From positions 1-64,000 of the forward strand of contig JAMKCH010049418.1 of NCBI GenBank assembly GCA_023653785.1: 64,000 nucleotides of DNA, read 5' to 3'. Positions 33,258-45,204 of this stretch are shown piece by piece. The position numbers were made by a program, and so were the translations under genes. The DNA comes from Ophioderma brevispina. Lineage: Eukaryota > Echinodermata > Ophiuroidea > Amphilepidida > Ophiodermatidae. The notes under the pieces were generated by a model. The model was not told the origin of the DNA, did no database searches, and saw nothing but the letters and a program-made list of their open reading frames with translations. Within the stretch, counting starts at the first letter, position 1. Every line of letters begins with the position of its first letter.

Positions 33258-35274
33258 GTTGATTGCTAATTATTGACAAGTTTTGGACAACAAGTTACAC
33301 ACTTGTTAACCATTGCATGCACGCCATGACACCATGGCCTACAGCTAATGAGCTACACATGATATAGGCCTGTGTTATGACAAAATCTATATCTTCGGTA
33401 TATAAAACAAATATTGCCTGCTTTTTATTCGCGAGCAATGGTGACACTATAGGCCCCTCGGTGATCTCGAACCAATATGCCCTCGGCTTACGGGCCTCGG
33501 GGCATAGTATGCCTTCGAGATCACCTTGGGCCTATGTTTTAAACCATGCCACCACAGCAGTCAAGATTGTTATTATACTAGAATTTTAGTGTGGTCATTG
33601 GGTATTTTGACTGGGTAAAATGATATAGTAAGCTGATTTTGGTACCATCACAGGAATAATAATATCAAAATCCGCTACAATCATCTCGGGGAAAATTTAA
33701 GGTGTTGGAAAAGGGTCCATATTTGAAAATGAGTATGCAAATGGTATTTAGTTTGCGCATCATATATTATAGTTTTAATAGCCTACATAATGTACAATTT
33801 TAGACTGTGCCTATCTTTTGAAAAGAGATCAATTCTTTTCTTATTGTATATTACCAGGGAATATTTGGTTGCCAATGTAGTAGGTAATGAACTGGATCAT
33901 AATTATAGAGCTAAAAGATCCACATGTGTCTGAGAATTTAGTACTCTTCCCCTGTAAAACACATTCGTAAGTGTCACAGATTGTGAAGAATTTGGAATTA
34001 GTTTCATGGAAATCGCAGCATTTTCATGTTATCATCTTCCAATCCCAGGCTGACCATGAAATAATATAAGCTTAGAACATTACCATTTTTTGTGGTAGGA
34101 ACCACTGTTTCATCTTGTTCTCTCATCTTGCTCATCTTGCATAAATGATTAAAGCATGATATTGAACTCCTCAAAAGGGTTAAATAGTAAAGTGTCTTTC
34201 CTTGATTTGGTTCTTAAATAACAAGTGAACATCGACACTTCGCTCATCGCAGGAAGCTTCCAAAAAATGCAACAATTGAGCCTCCGTCTCTTTTATAAAA
34301 GGCATGAAGACTTTGTCCAAACAGATATAAACGGAAAACGGGTTCAAAAGTTGAATAGCCTCCCCCGCTCTACTATTGAGTATGTGTTCAAAACTAAAAG
34401 ATTTTCCTCAAGGCGGCGTCAGTGTGTAAAAAGCGGGTCGGTGCGTATCACTGCGAGGCCTTTTGGCCAGACCAGACTTGTTTCAAGTACCCATCATGAT
34501 TCCCTTATGCTCCACATAGCCACAGAATGTCAATATTGTTACGCCGTTAACAACTGGGCCAACCCAACACCATTACCCTTGGAAACAGACAAAAAAACAT
34601 GGTTCGTGAGAGCGAGCTAAGCAACTCATCCCAGTTGGGCCTGGGTTTATTTGGTGAAGTGACAACATTAGGCGTTTCACAGATGAATTTTTAGTTTTCC
34701 TGTTGCCGCCCGCCCGTAAATGCCAAGAAATCCCAAAAATAATTCTTATTTTGCATGAATTCATTATTTGTGTTTTCCTTAAGAATTTTTTTTCCCCAAG
34801 TATTCTGAGAATTTTCTACAAAATAAGGTCACTTATAAAGCAAGCTTCATTCAGAAATTGCTTTTTAAAAATGTTTACAATATTTTTATAGAGAGTTTTT
34901 TTTTACTTTTTCCAATCCCCCCCCCCAAGTCGGAAAGTTTGGCGGGTCGGGCCATAAACCCAAAGACTTGAACTCAAAATAGGTGGGTCTTTTCAAGTAG
35001 TGCAAGGCACTTAGGAGCTATTGTTGTAATGTTAAGTACATAAGATTAATGTTATCAAAGTTCAAACGTGTATATTCCAAAAGGATCAGGGATGCATGGT
35101 TGAGAGAGATCGGGAAATATGGAGAGATTGGTGGGGGAGGGTAGGATTTTGGTTGATTTTCTGGGATGCGTTCCCGGTGTGTTGGTTTCAATACAGTTGC
35201 TTGATGAGGCATTTCCTGCACCAAATATCGGATGCTATTTGATAGTCAAAATAACAAAATTGTAAAAATAAACA
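33258..35274. other. Noncoding; one unexplained 131-codon frame
   Basis: The open frame at 34225-34620 (+) includes the patches TDINGKRVQKLN and SSRRRQCVK but no recognisable domain. It has no firm splice partners. A run of nine C lies at 34918-34926. Confidence 0.35.
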
Positions 35275-36365
35275 ATCTTTACACAAAGTGGACACTTGGA
35301 TGGTTCCCAGAGGTTTCTGGATGGTCTCTGTGCTTTTGGATCATTGTGTATCAATGGTTGTTGACCTTTGGTGCCCCAATGACGTAAATAAACATGTAAA
35401 TAAAAATGAATATTAAAATAATAATTTTTAAAGGAAAAGTGGACACTTTCGGATGGTTCCCTGGAAGGTTCATTAGCAGTCCAGGGGTTTTTGGTTTCCT
35501 TTGTATTTCAAATAAGTATTGCCTGAACCCCAAATTGGCTGTTGTCCAAAATGATCAAAAGTTGATTTCGAAAATAAAAATAAACACTTTGGGGGGCCCA
35601 GATGTTCTGGATGGTCCCAGTGTTCTTCTTTGTGTATCACTGGTTGTTGAGACAATTGTTGTGAAACACAAATGGCTATTGGTTCAAGATGGTCAACATT
35701 GTGATTTTTCAAGAAAAGTGATGAGACTTTTTGGATGCTTCCAGATAGTTTTGGATGGTTCCCCAGTGTTTTGGGGTTCCTTCTTTGTGTTTCAATGGTG
35801 AATGAAGAATGCTCGGGAAAACCAATTCAGTTGTTCAAATAATGATTTTTAAAGAAAATGTGGACACTTTCGATGGTCCTCAGCTGGTTAAGGATGGTCT
35901 GGGTTTTTGGGCTCCTTTGTGTATCAAGGTGTTGAGCATTGCCTTGAACTCAAATTGGCCATTTCTGTCCCAAATGGTCAAAAATTATGCTTTTCTTAAA
36001 ATACATAAAAATACATACTTTGGATGGGTCCTTAAGGGTTCACAGGGTTTAGCTCCATTTGTGTGTCCATGATTGATGAAAATTACCTGTTCCCCGATCT
36101 TCAACAGTTTTGGTTCAAAATGGTCAAAATAATATTTTTTTAAAAGAAAAGTTGTCAATTTGGATGCGTCCCGAATTTTTTGGATGTTGTCTGGGTTTTG
36201 GCTCCTTGGGGTATCAACACAAAACCAAAATAGCAAAACAATTGCCATTTCCATCCAAAATGGTTCCAAAAAGATGATGTTCAAAAGTGGACACTTTGAG
36301 TGGTTCTTGGAGGATTTGGATGGTGTCCGGTGTTTTGGACTTCTTGTGTTCAATGGTTGATGAGC
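35275..36365. repeat. Tandem array, unit about 143 bp, ~7.5 copies
   Basis: GTGGACACTTTNGGATGGTT-like starts lie near 35287, 35437, 35585, 35725, 35861, 36015, 36150 and 36288. Each is followed by TTTTGGATGGT, CTTTGTGTATCAATGGTTG, CCAAATTGGC and ATTTTTAAAGAAAA-like blocks. Open frames on both strands here arise from the repeat and are not genes. Confidence 0.85.
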
Positions 36366-37374
36366 CACACTCAGTAGGGACTTTGTGCTACACATGATGG
36401 GTGCCCATTTTACACAAATTTTTACATGAGGACCTTTAGTTCCCAGAAAAGGATTTATTTCTCTCTGGCCTGATATGGTAAGTTGGTTCTTGGAATCATT
36501 AAATTTGTTTTAAAGGTGTAAAGGTCGATAACTGAAAAAATAAAATAATTACAGGATGACGAACTAAAATTGTGGCGGTTACCAAAATTTCTACCTAGGT
36601 AATCCGACGGATTACCACATTATTTTTCTTATTTCTACGCTGTGTTAGAAACAAATAGTACTTTGGCTGTGGGGTCGTGTAGTTTTCCAATATTGTTTTT
36701 AATTTTATTTTTACCAAAAGTGGTAAGAGTGACCATTGAAATACAAACTTAGTCGTGAAGCATGATAAATGATGGAGTATGTCGATTTTCATCGGATGGC
36801 TCTTTATCCGAAGAAAACTTCAGTAGACCAGGATGAAAATTGCATTCAGAAAGCTATCGCTATGCTGACACATGGAGTTAATAATTTACAACCCTTTACA
36901 GCCTTTCAAATTACTATTCCACTCAAATCATACTTTATCAAAGTTATATGCTTTCTAAAAAGGAAAGGATTGAGTGAGTGGTAAGCCTATTGCTAGGTAG
37001 GTAAGTTTCTGTATCATGTGTTAAAAATCTATGTGATATGCAATTGGAAGTGGAAATTGTATCGCGTGTTTAATCTGAAAAAAGATAATGAATAATGAAT
37101 AATGAAAAAGTGACGCCCCCAATATTTTTAACCTGCAACAGGAAACTAAAAAGTCATTGTGAAGGCCTATTGGTATCGTGTTAGAAATGCGACTTCAAAA
37201 AGGGTATAGAAGTCGGTAGAAATTGAAGTGGCATTGGTTTATGAAATGTGTCCAATTTTTTTTTTTTAATTTTTCTTTTTTGGTTTTTTGATTTTTGATT
37301 TAAACTTCGCGTTATGGGCAAAGGTTCGAATGCTTTTACAAAAGCAAATCATTTGGTTTTTTTGTGAAGTATAA
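36366..37374. other. Noncoding
   Basis: T-rich low complexity at 37257-37300 and an AATAATGAATAATGAA run near 37090. Nothing else is supported. Confidence 0.35.
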
Positions 37375-38410
37375 ATGTAATATTTACATCAATAATAAAG
37401 GTACAATAACAAATAAAGTGATAGAGATGATATGAAAAAAAAATACAATTTTAACTATATAATATGTACAAGAGATACACTTTTGAAATACAGCTAAATA
37501 AAATAAGCAGTATTCCATGTATACGACATTTTAGTCATCTAAAATCATATCATATCATATCAAACTTAATTTCAATATAATCGTACAGCAAAAAAAGAGA
37601 CATTTAAAAAACAAGACCTTAATTGAGAGATATGATCAAAAGGCCCATAAAACCTGGAAGAGACCATGCCCTAAAATTAAGTTCAATTAACAAAACAAAA
37701 CCCACATTACAATCCTACACAAAAACAAGAAACAAATGCACGTGACCTGCTCCGAAACGAAATCATTCTAATGGAAAATAAACTGATTTAATCGGCTATG
37801 ACAGTGGTTCATTTATTACATTGCTTTATATTGTTGTCACGAGAATTCCAAAAAGGTTGGCCCACAATTCTAGTAGCAAGAATTACAGAACAATTTCTTC
37901 GTTTTAGTAATTTGAAGTCCTGGGCATTTCGTTGGATAATGTGTGTCTGAACATGCTTATTGAAATATGTTGAGAGAAAAATTGTGGGAGTTGATTTGGT
38001 GTGGTTTTATACATAAAGATTACCGAGGTTTGAGCTTTAAGAATATATCTTACATTCGAGCATTTATATTTTGCAAAACAGAGGTCCGTATGGATTCTAT
38101 TAAAGTAGCTGTTCGAGACCGTTCTGACTGCCCATTTTTGGAGTTAATAACTTATCTAAATATGTTTTACAGTATGCCCCAAATTAAGACACCGTTTAGT
38201 TTATGTAATGCAAGATAGGGTTACAATCTAAACGAATGATAAATATTTCGGTACGACGTGTTTGGAGTCTGGTCGGTATTCCTACATTTTGAGATGGTTT
38301 GAAATTGCAACAATATGGTTTGTTCCAATGTTAGATTTTCGGTCAATAATGACTCCCAGAAATTGGTTGAGATTACTCTATTTAAGAAACACCGTCGTGT
38401 TTGAATTAAA
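37375..38410 (-). pseudogene. Non-LTR retrotransposon: RT C-terminal end plus 3'UTR
   Basis: Minus-strand frames give the C-terminal half of a LINE ORF2 in order. TKFLGVIIDRKS is followed by HIVAISNHL and IGIPTRLQT, then a TYLDKLLT motif, PLFCKI, and FMYK with a NQLP-type block. The block HTLSNEMPRTS and a FWNS-type GP..WN motif come last. Stops and frameshifts are frequent. About 400 bp of AT-rich 3'UTR extends to 37375. The upstream end abuts the MITE at 38414, so the LINE may have been cut there or the MITE inserted next to it. It belongs to a different subfamily from 12411-13455 judging by the motif wording. The catalytic YxDD region is absent. Confidence 0.8.
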
Positions 38411-38413
38411 ATG

Positions 38414-38763
38414 AAAGGGGCATTCGTGATCCACACCTCGTCCCCCCCCCAGAATTACCTAAAAAAAATTGAGATTTTTATCTCACCTGAACCGGAGCCT
38501 TAGTAATCCACATGTACCTTATTTTACCTGCAAATTCTATTCGATCTGTGAAGAAATCGCCAATTGTGTATTTTCTGTTGGATTCAGTAATACGGACGAA
38601 AGTACAGCACGTGGCCTATTGGCAGTGGGGAAACAAGAATTGTCTTATAACAACAAAAACCGCAAGATCGGATCAACTCAAATTTTGCCTGAATACGCTT
38701 TCTCAAGGATATTAGTGGACAATGAATAAAACAGAATGCTGGAATCACGAAAATGCGCCTTTA
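38414..38763 (+). mobile_element. 350-bp TIR MITE, most complete copy of its family
   Basis: The left end AAAGGGGCATTCGTGATCC mirrors the right end GGAATCACGAAAATGCGCCTTT. The interior has a C10 run, AACCGGAGCC, GTGGCCTATTGG, AAACCGCAAGATCGG and AATGAATAAA. Related copies lie at 6600-6832 (+), 14332-14665 (-) and 14669-14880 (+). Confidence 0.8.
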
Positions 38764-39524
38764 AGACAAATACTAGTAAAATTGTTGTGTTTTTCTCTTA
38801 CCTGAAAATCGCCATTTTTCTTGATGGGTTGCTATCAGTTTTAACATTTTACTTACAGGCAAAGGAGGTAAACACAAAATATCTTAAAATATTAAAAGCG
38901 GGTTGCAGTTCTTCCCAAGCTGGCTGGTGAAAATGATACATTTGAGAGTCGTTACACGCCTCCCATAAAGACGGCAAGATTTCGATTTATAATCCACTGA
39001 ATCAAAGAGATTACCATTGTTCAAAAATGGAAACATCTCTCACCAATCCTACAAAGGATCAATTATCCCCCATGGTGGGATTTGTGTCACACCGGAGGCA
39101 TCCCCCATGTGTATCAGGGGACCCAATTATCGATGTTGAAACACTGTAAGGAGAGATCTGGTCTTGATAGCTTAGAAACACAAAGAAGGCAACCTGTGAT
39201 TTTGTTGGAGGCGGATATACCAAGATTTTTACTTGATGCGAATACAAGGGTGGGACACGAGAGATGTGAATTCTTTAAAAATGCTAAAAAAACGTGCGTA
39301 GATTCACTGATATTTAGTGTTTGTCATGAAAGGTTAACCAACTGCTAGGTCTATTCCTTTAAAAAAAAATCTGAAAATTCCTTTTGGTCTTTAGTGGTTT
39401 TTTTTTTCCAAACACTGCTCAATCCCGACTCACCATTCAAACGTTCAATCGCGACTTATACTATGGTGCACCTTCTCCAACTTTGTGATCCAACGTTTAC
39501 TTCTACTGGGTAGACGCCAGATCT
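38764..39524. other. Noncoding
   Basis: CATGGTGGGATTTGTG and CCCCATGTGTATCAGGGG lie near 39071-39120. No gene is supported. Confidence 0.35.
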
Positions 39525-40448
39525 ACAAAATTACATGCTATAAAATGTTTGTTTGGGGTGGTGGCTGTTGTTTTTATTTTACTTACGCGACCTCAAGCGA
39601 TCCAAGAGGTCCTAGGTGAGCCTCTATTTTGATTGAAAGACAACGCCTGTGTACCAGCATACCACAACATGCCATTTTATTTAAATATTGACTCTTTATC
39701 GGTGCTTCTCTCTTTTTCAACAATTCAGATTAAAAGAATGATTATATAACAAAAATCAATCGCCAAATATATTGAATCACTTTGAAAATCATTTTTTAAA
39801 ACGGTCAATAATTGTCTAACTAATTTCCACAGAATATAGTATTGGAAATTAAGCGTCAGGTTATGAAACTTAAAACAAAAAGTGCGCTATTTGGGATTCT
39901 ATTTTTTAAATCACAGAAATTGTTTAGCATTCCTAAAAACTAATATTATTGTGACCTGAAAGAGCAGATTGAAATCAAAAGAACCGATATCTTGTTTTAG
40001 ATAACATCGACAATTACAAACGCAATGTAAGTAATTCGATGATTGTAATCTGCATTGAATGCTGCTGCGTTAACTCGGTGCGATTTGGGAATGTCGTGGT
40101 CTATTATTTAAGGGCACATTTTGAATATAAACTGGGCCATGTTCCCATTTTCGAACTCCCTCTCACCATTCGACTCTTCTCTATAATGTATATTTTACGC
40201 TTGCACCTCAATTTGCCATTATTTCTTATTTACTGACAGTGTTTTGGTTTTAATTTTTAGAATGGAAATCTAACCTCACAAATTTCCATTGTTTTTAAAC
40301 TAGCAAGAATTGATATATGGTCTTGCTTTCCTTAGCGCGACCGTAGGTTTCCCTAAGGAAACCGGGAAAAAAGATTATTTTCAGAAAAGATCCTAATTCT
40401 CATCAGTTTAAATGTGGGAAGAAATTGTTTTCTGAAATTAATTATTCT

Positions 40449-40565
40449 AACAACATCATCAAGAACCCATCATCACCATATCCTTCATCATCAACATCAT
40501 ATATCATCGCGTCGTCGACATCGGCATCATCAATTATTATTATCATAACTATCATCATCATGGAG
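40449..40565. repeat. Interrupted (CAT)n microsatellite
   Basis: ATCATC/ATTATT triplets are interrupted by CGTCGTCGACATCGG. The partner tract is at 54830-54935. Confidence 0.75.
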
Positions 40566-41653
40566 GAGTGTTGTACCTTCAAATCTTCATACTTGCTTCA
40601 CATGCACCCTAATTTGTTCACATCATTATCAACAATCCAGAACTAGCGTGGCTGCAGAAACCCAGTAGAGAATGGCTATAGATCACCTTTCAATCGTCAC
40701 CATAATCAATAACGTTTGGATAATAAGGTGTATATACACGACGTCACATGTTAAAGGCACTATCCAGTGAGTTGCCAAATCAGAAAATCAAAAAAAAATT
40801 CAAATCAGATTGTTTGCATGTTCGTAACAAGTATAGCTATCCTAAAACATTACCCTGGAAGGAAGTTATAAGGATGTCAGCCAACCTAATGAAGACAAAT
40901 TGGATATTTATTAATTTACTGTCCGTGCGGACACTTTCTAAAACAAATAATTGAGGGAGATTCATATCTTTGAACAGAACCTTACATTGTTTACCTTGTT
41001 ACAGGATAAAGGCGGTAAAAGTCAATTGACAATACATTAACTCATTTGGAACCGGAAAAAGGGGGTTAAGTAGGGCGCCAAAAAAAAGAGATGGTGCTGG
41101 TAATCACCCCCCACCATTCGGTTAGAGAGTGGTTAACAAAATAATATATGGCAAATGAAGGAGTGCCATAATGTTACCCCTCATTTATTCCGGAAAAAAA
41201 AAAATGGGAGGCCCAACAGGATTTTAGCATTCTGTGTGTAAAGATCAGTCTCTATAGGTCATCTATACGTCGCCTAACGTCACTAAATCAAAACGCACAA
41301 ATAAAACAACAGTAGGTTAGTTGAGTCCGTCTACAATCTCCATCATCGACATTTTATCATGTATCCGCCACCAACACAATTTTCGTTCATCAGCCATCAG
41401 TGTCGCAAAACCACTGTTCAAATTTCAATTTACTGCAATCGCTAAGTTTCTAATTAATTGCAAAATTAGAGAGTAAGTAAACATGGCTTGCCGAAAAGCT
41501 GGCCGGAGCCTTCTGTTTAGGGACTGGCGAGACAATTTGGGAAGTGAAGGCTTTCTATAAAAGAAAACTAGGAACAGGGCTTAGATATAGTCCTATTACG
41601 ACAGGGCTATGCTGCTATCATGACAATCATGAAATTCATGCAACTCCATATGT

Positions 41654-43138
41654 TAGTCAGGTGGAAGTCTGGACACAGCCGTGAAGGAATGGAAATGAGT
41701 AACAGATTCTTTTTCTATTGATAGATTTGAGTCATTAGGACCTAGCCAATAATTTTTGGAGAGGTGTGCAAAATTTGTTACAGTGCCATTTTGAAAATCC
41801 AATAGCTGCTACAAGGTCCAACAGCACTAAAAATCCCTTAGTATTCCGATAAAGACAAATATCTTCTCACCGGATCCGTGTTTTAAGCACGAGAAAGTGC
41901 TGGTAATGTAATTTTATCATTAACATTGCCACAAAATACAATATGGCGGCTCAAAAGTCAAATATGCTCTCGGAATCATTAAAAGGATCTTTACTCCTCC
42001 ATTATACCTATTTACTCTCTTGAATACAATACTGAACACCTAAAACGTGGTTCTGCAGAGTGGTTAAAATCTGCACAATTGATCACACTCTGCAGTGTTA
42101 CTTAACACCTCTAGAATTCATTTCCAACGCATCAGGACACGTCAAGTGTTCTGCACATTTTGCAGTTTTTAGAGCTTGATTCCAGTGTCTAATATGCTGC
42201 TTAATGCTTTACACTTATAGGATACATGTATTTGATCACTAGAAACCCTAACTGGATTTCTCTGTAAGGACATTTTTAAAATTCGAGATGGCAGCCAAAA
42301 CAGCCGCCTTTAAAATAGTAAAACCTACCTTATTGTGTATTATGTGTTACACAACAATTATTATTATAAGGTGTAAATTAAGGTATGGGAATAAGATACT
42401 TGACCATTTGACATTCTTATCTGAATTTCTGTTTTTCTTTAAACTGCAAAAATGTTAGATGGTGGGCCAATGTGGCGCCTTTTTACTCTTTAAAACCTAT
42501 AAATTACGATCCATTTGTATTGTATTTAGTTAAAACCCCAAAAATAGTATTAAAGTATTTAAATTGAAGTATGAGATGATGTCTTTGACATTAATAACTC
42601 GTAATCTGGTATATTTTGTTTTGACAACATGCTAAAATTCAAAATGACGGACCAATATATTATGAATATATGACAATTTGTAGGTTTTAAGATCTTAAGG
42701 CGTTCATATTGACTGCCATCTTTATCGGTAAGCTTGTTAACACACTTGGAATACCAGATATGAGTTTCCTACAGGGTATAGAGCGCAAAATTATGCCTCC
42801 ATCACAAATACCTGATGTGTTATGGTCAATTGAATGGTTTCTGGGCACATTGGCTTTCTAGGGTGGGCCATATTGGATTGGTGGTAATGTTGTGATCAAA
42901 TCACGTCAATAACCCGTCCAAAGAATTCCTCGTGCTTTAACCTGGATTATTGTCACAATATGGCCATTTGAATGAATTTGCAGAGTGACAGCGGCCATAT
43001 TGATTTTCCAGAATCACTGCATCACGAATTTTGCACACCCTCCAGAAATATTAGCTTAGGTCATCATTGACAAAAATCGATCAATAGAAAAAGTCTGTAC
43101 TCCATTTCCACCCTAGTGCCTACAATTCCTCCTGACTA
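41654..43138. mobile_element. 1485-bp non-autonomous transposon with long imperfect TIRs
   Basis: The ends TAGTCAGGTGGAA / TTCCTCCTGACTA are inverted. The inverted match continues about 130 bp inward through GGAAATGAG...TTTTTCTATTGATAGATTT and TTTTTGGAGAGGTGTGCAAA. The paralogous empty site at about 56789 shows the insertion. Internally, AATGGCGGC/GGCCATATTG-like words recur roughly every 200 bp (41942, 42288, 42460, 42644, 42865, 42990), indicating degenerate subrepeats. There is no transposase. Confidence 0.85.
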
Positions 43139-43317
43139 TGAATCGTTAATTGATATAAGCTTGCAAGATATCTTGGTGTCTAATATACCTTCAATATGTC
43201 ACGTTACACCACTAAGCAACTCAAGATAAATCTAGTAAGCTCTTTACAAATATTCATATAAGATTTTGTTTACACGAAACTTAAAAATGGTCTATCAGTC
43301 ACATACACGTAGCTATA

Positions 43318-44644
43318 GCCGGCAGGCACGGTAGGTAAACAAAATGTAGGTATTCTTTCGATATCCTTTCTAAGAACAAGGATATTCCTTTGAATTTAGA
43401 TAGCTATTGTTAAAGATAGTACTGAAAAAAAGTTAAAAGCACGACTTTTCACTGTTGGTTTTTTTCGCTTTTTATTACTCAAGAGCTTTGACTGTGGCTG
43501 CGTGAATGTAAAAACGTAATTTGCATATGTATGATCATTATCTAATTTGTACCGAACGCATGACAGACACAAGTAAGTTAGAACTATAATTATGAAGTGA
43601 ACACAAATGTCAGATAACGTGCCAGCTGGTGTCAAAAAAGATCTCCAGGACGCGTAGCCAGCATGGTGGTGGAAGGTGCAGAGTTCTCACCTCACAAATT
43701 GATTTGCGAGCTACCTGCAAGAAAACCAGTTGAAAGGTTTGGTTAGTTGGTATTATAATAGATTCAACCCATCGTGTCACCGGAGGAAAAGTTTTGGACA
43801 GCGTCGATTATTCGGGAGAGGAGGCAGAATATGTGGCCCGATTCATCTGTTTCATGAACGAACTAAGACAATCTGGCCTTTCATGTCTACATAGAGAGTG
43901 CAAAGACTTTTCTTCGTATATCCAAAATACGGGCGCTCAAAAGTCAGTAACATTCAACTCACATGTTACTTTGAATACCATTAAAGCAAATACGATTAGT
44001 CAGAATGTTTTCAGAGATAATATAGGTATAAATGCGTTTACGTTGACTTGAATGCTTTCATTAAACACCGAATTGATTTTTCTCTGATATCGGACTACAT
44101 CTTTCAACAGATTTAACGTGGAATTTTATATAATTTCCACCAACTGCACATCCCCCTCATTCAGTGCCAATACCTTCAGAATGCAAAAGATGCAAACCTT
44201 GAAATATGTTTCTAGAGGCAAAGTCTGAGATGGGGAAAAGCCAAACTTAAGCCAAACTTAAGTTATGTTGGGTGTTATATTGAAAGTAATTCGACTTCAA
44301 TGTGTGTAGAATATTTGGAAATCACTTATGGTCACTGATCTTAAAGGGACACGAGGAGATTTTCTGAGGATACAATTTCCTTAAATATAATGCTAATTTT
44401 TGTCAATTAGATGGTTTGTACAATGAAATTGACTTTTCAAACATGATTTTTTTTTTCAAAGAATACAACTGCATGAAGGTGCTCACATTCTCTGAAATTT
44501 GCTTATTTGGGTACATAAATCAACATTCCCAAATATAACAAAACTTCTGCCTTAAAGAGGAATGACCCGATTTAATTATATTAAGTCTTAATTCATCTTG
44601 TTTGATTTGTATGTATGCCATTTCACCTGAGTTTACCCAAGAAC
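43318..44644. other. Noncoding, with a possible tRNA-derived patch at 43655-43780
   Basis: GCATGGTGGTGGAAGGTGCA followed by TTCTCACCTCACAAA resembles a tRNA D-arm and anticodon arm. AGATTCAACCC about 80 bp later could be a decayed B-box. The open frame near 43794-44051 has only a TTG start and no known domain. Confidence 0.3.
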
Positions 44645-44975
44645 AAGAGAGGGCGCTACAGATTGTGCTCAAAATAGGTTATTTAAATGGGTAATTCACC
44701 CCCTCTGCCAAGAAAAAAATTCAAATTTATGTATGGCAAATGAAAGTTTATTACATTTCCTTTCATTTTATACCAACCTTCTGTGGACTGGAAAACAAAA
44801 ATGCAATCAAAAATAAGAACAACGTTAATGTTTCCTCTACTTTACTGTAGGGGCATAAATTGACCGCCCATTTACCAGGGGAATTGTTTTGTGGGTATCC
44901 CTGAAATGGTAGAAACTAGGGGGAATAAATTAGTTATCAAAAATGTGTGTCAAGTAAAAATAACAGAAAATCACT
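44645..44975 (+). repeat. Dispersed duplication X, copy 1 (partner 61508-61855)
   Basis: AAGAGAGGGCGCTACAGA, TATTTAAATGGGT, TGTATGGCAAATGAAAGTTT, AAATAAGAACAA, GACTAGGGGG-like sequence and AAAAATGTGTGTCAAGTAAA recur in the partner in the same order. Confidence 0.85.
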
Positions 44976-44986
44976 ATGGTTGTCTC

Positions 44987-45204
44987 CAGGGGCGGCGCCA
45001 GGGGGTGGCAGGGGCGGCCGCTCCCCCTGAGATTTTCAAAATTTAGGAAAAACAGGGTTTTTTGCGCAAAAAATAGGGGTTTTTAACCAAAATGGTCATT
45101 TTTTTTACTGGGGGGTTTTTTTGTTTTTTTTTCCTCCCCGTCCCCCTCCCCCCCCCCCTTCTTTTTCTTGCCCTCCTATTATTATTACCCTGGCGCCGCC
45201 CTAG
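44987..45204. mobile_element. 218-bp MITE with CAGGGGCGGCGCCAGGG ends
   Basis: The left end CAGGGGCGGCGCCAGGG mirrors CCCTGGCGCCGCCCTAG on the right. TTGTCTCC and TTGTCGCC flank it with 7 of 8 bases equal, consistent with an old 8-bp hAT duplication. The interior is homopolymer-rich (G, T and C runs). Confidence 0.75.

Larger units (their letters stand above)
39525..43317 (+). repeat. Segmental duplication, copy A (partner 53655-57010)
   Basis: Shared landmarks in the same order are AGAGGTCCTAGGTGAGCCTC, TTATCGGTGCTTCTCTC, ACCGATATCTTG, CTCCCTCTCACCATTCG, a CAT microsatellite, ACACGACGTCACATGT, AACATGGCTTGCCGAAA, AGTCCTATTACGAC and ATATAAGCTTGCAAGA, ending at TATCAGTCACATAC. Copy A carries an extra 1.5-kb insertion (41654-43138) and lacks about 0.8 kb present at 55370-56185 in copy B. 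Divergence is mostly indels. No intact gene was seen. Confidence 0.9.

Noticed and set aside
34225..34620. 131-codon frame on the plus strand
   Set aside because: No recognised domain, no convincing start context or splice partners. Kept only as a remark under the noncoding stretch.
35275..36365. CRISPR-like array
   Set aside because: Units are long, continuous tandem repeats without unique spacers, and the genome is eukaryotic. The same applies to 29222-29830.
35985..36395. 136-codon frame on the minus strand
   Set aside because: It lies within the ~143-bp tandem array, and its peptide merely reflects repeat units. Comparable frames exist on the other strand.
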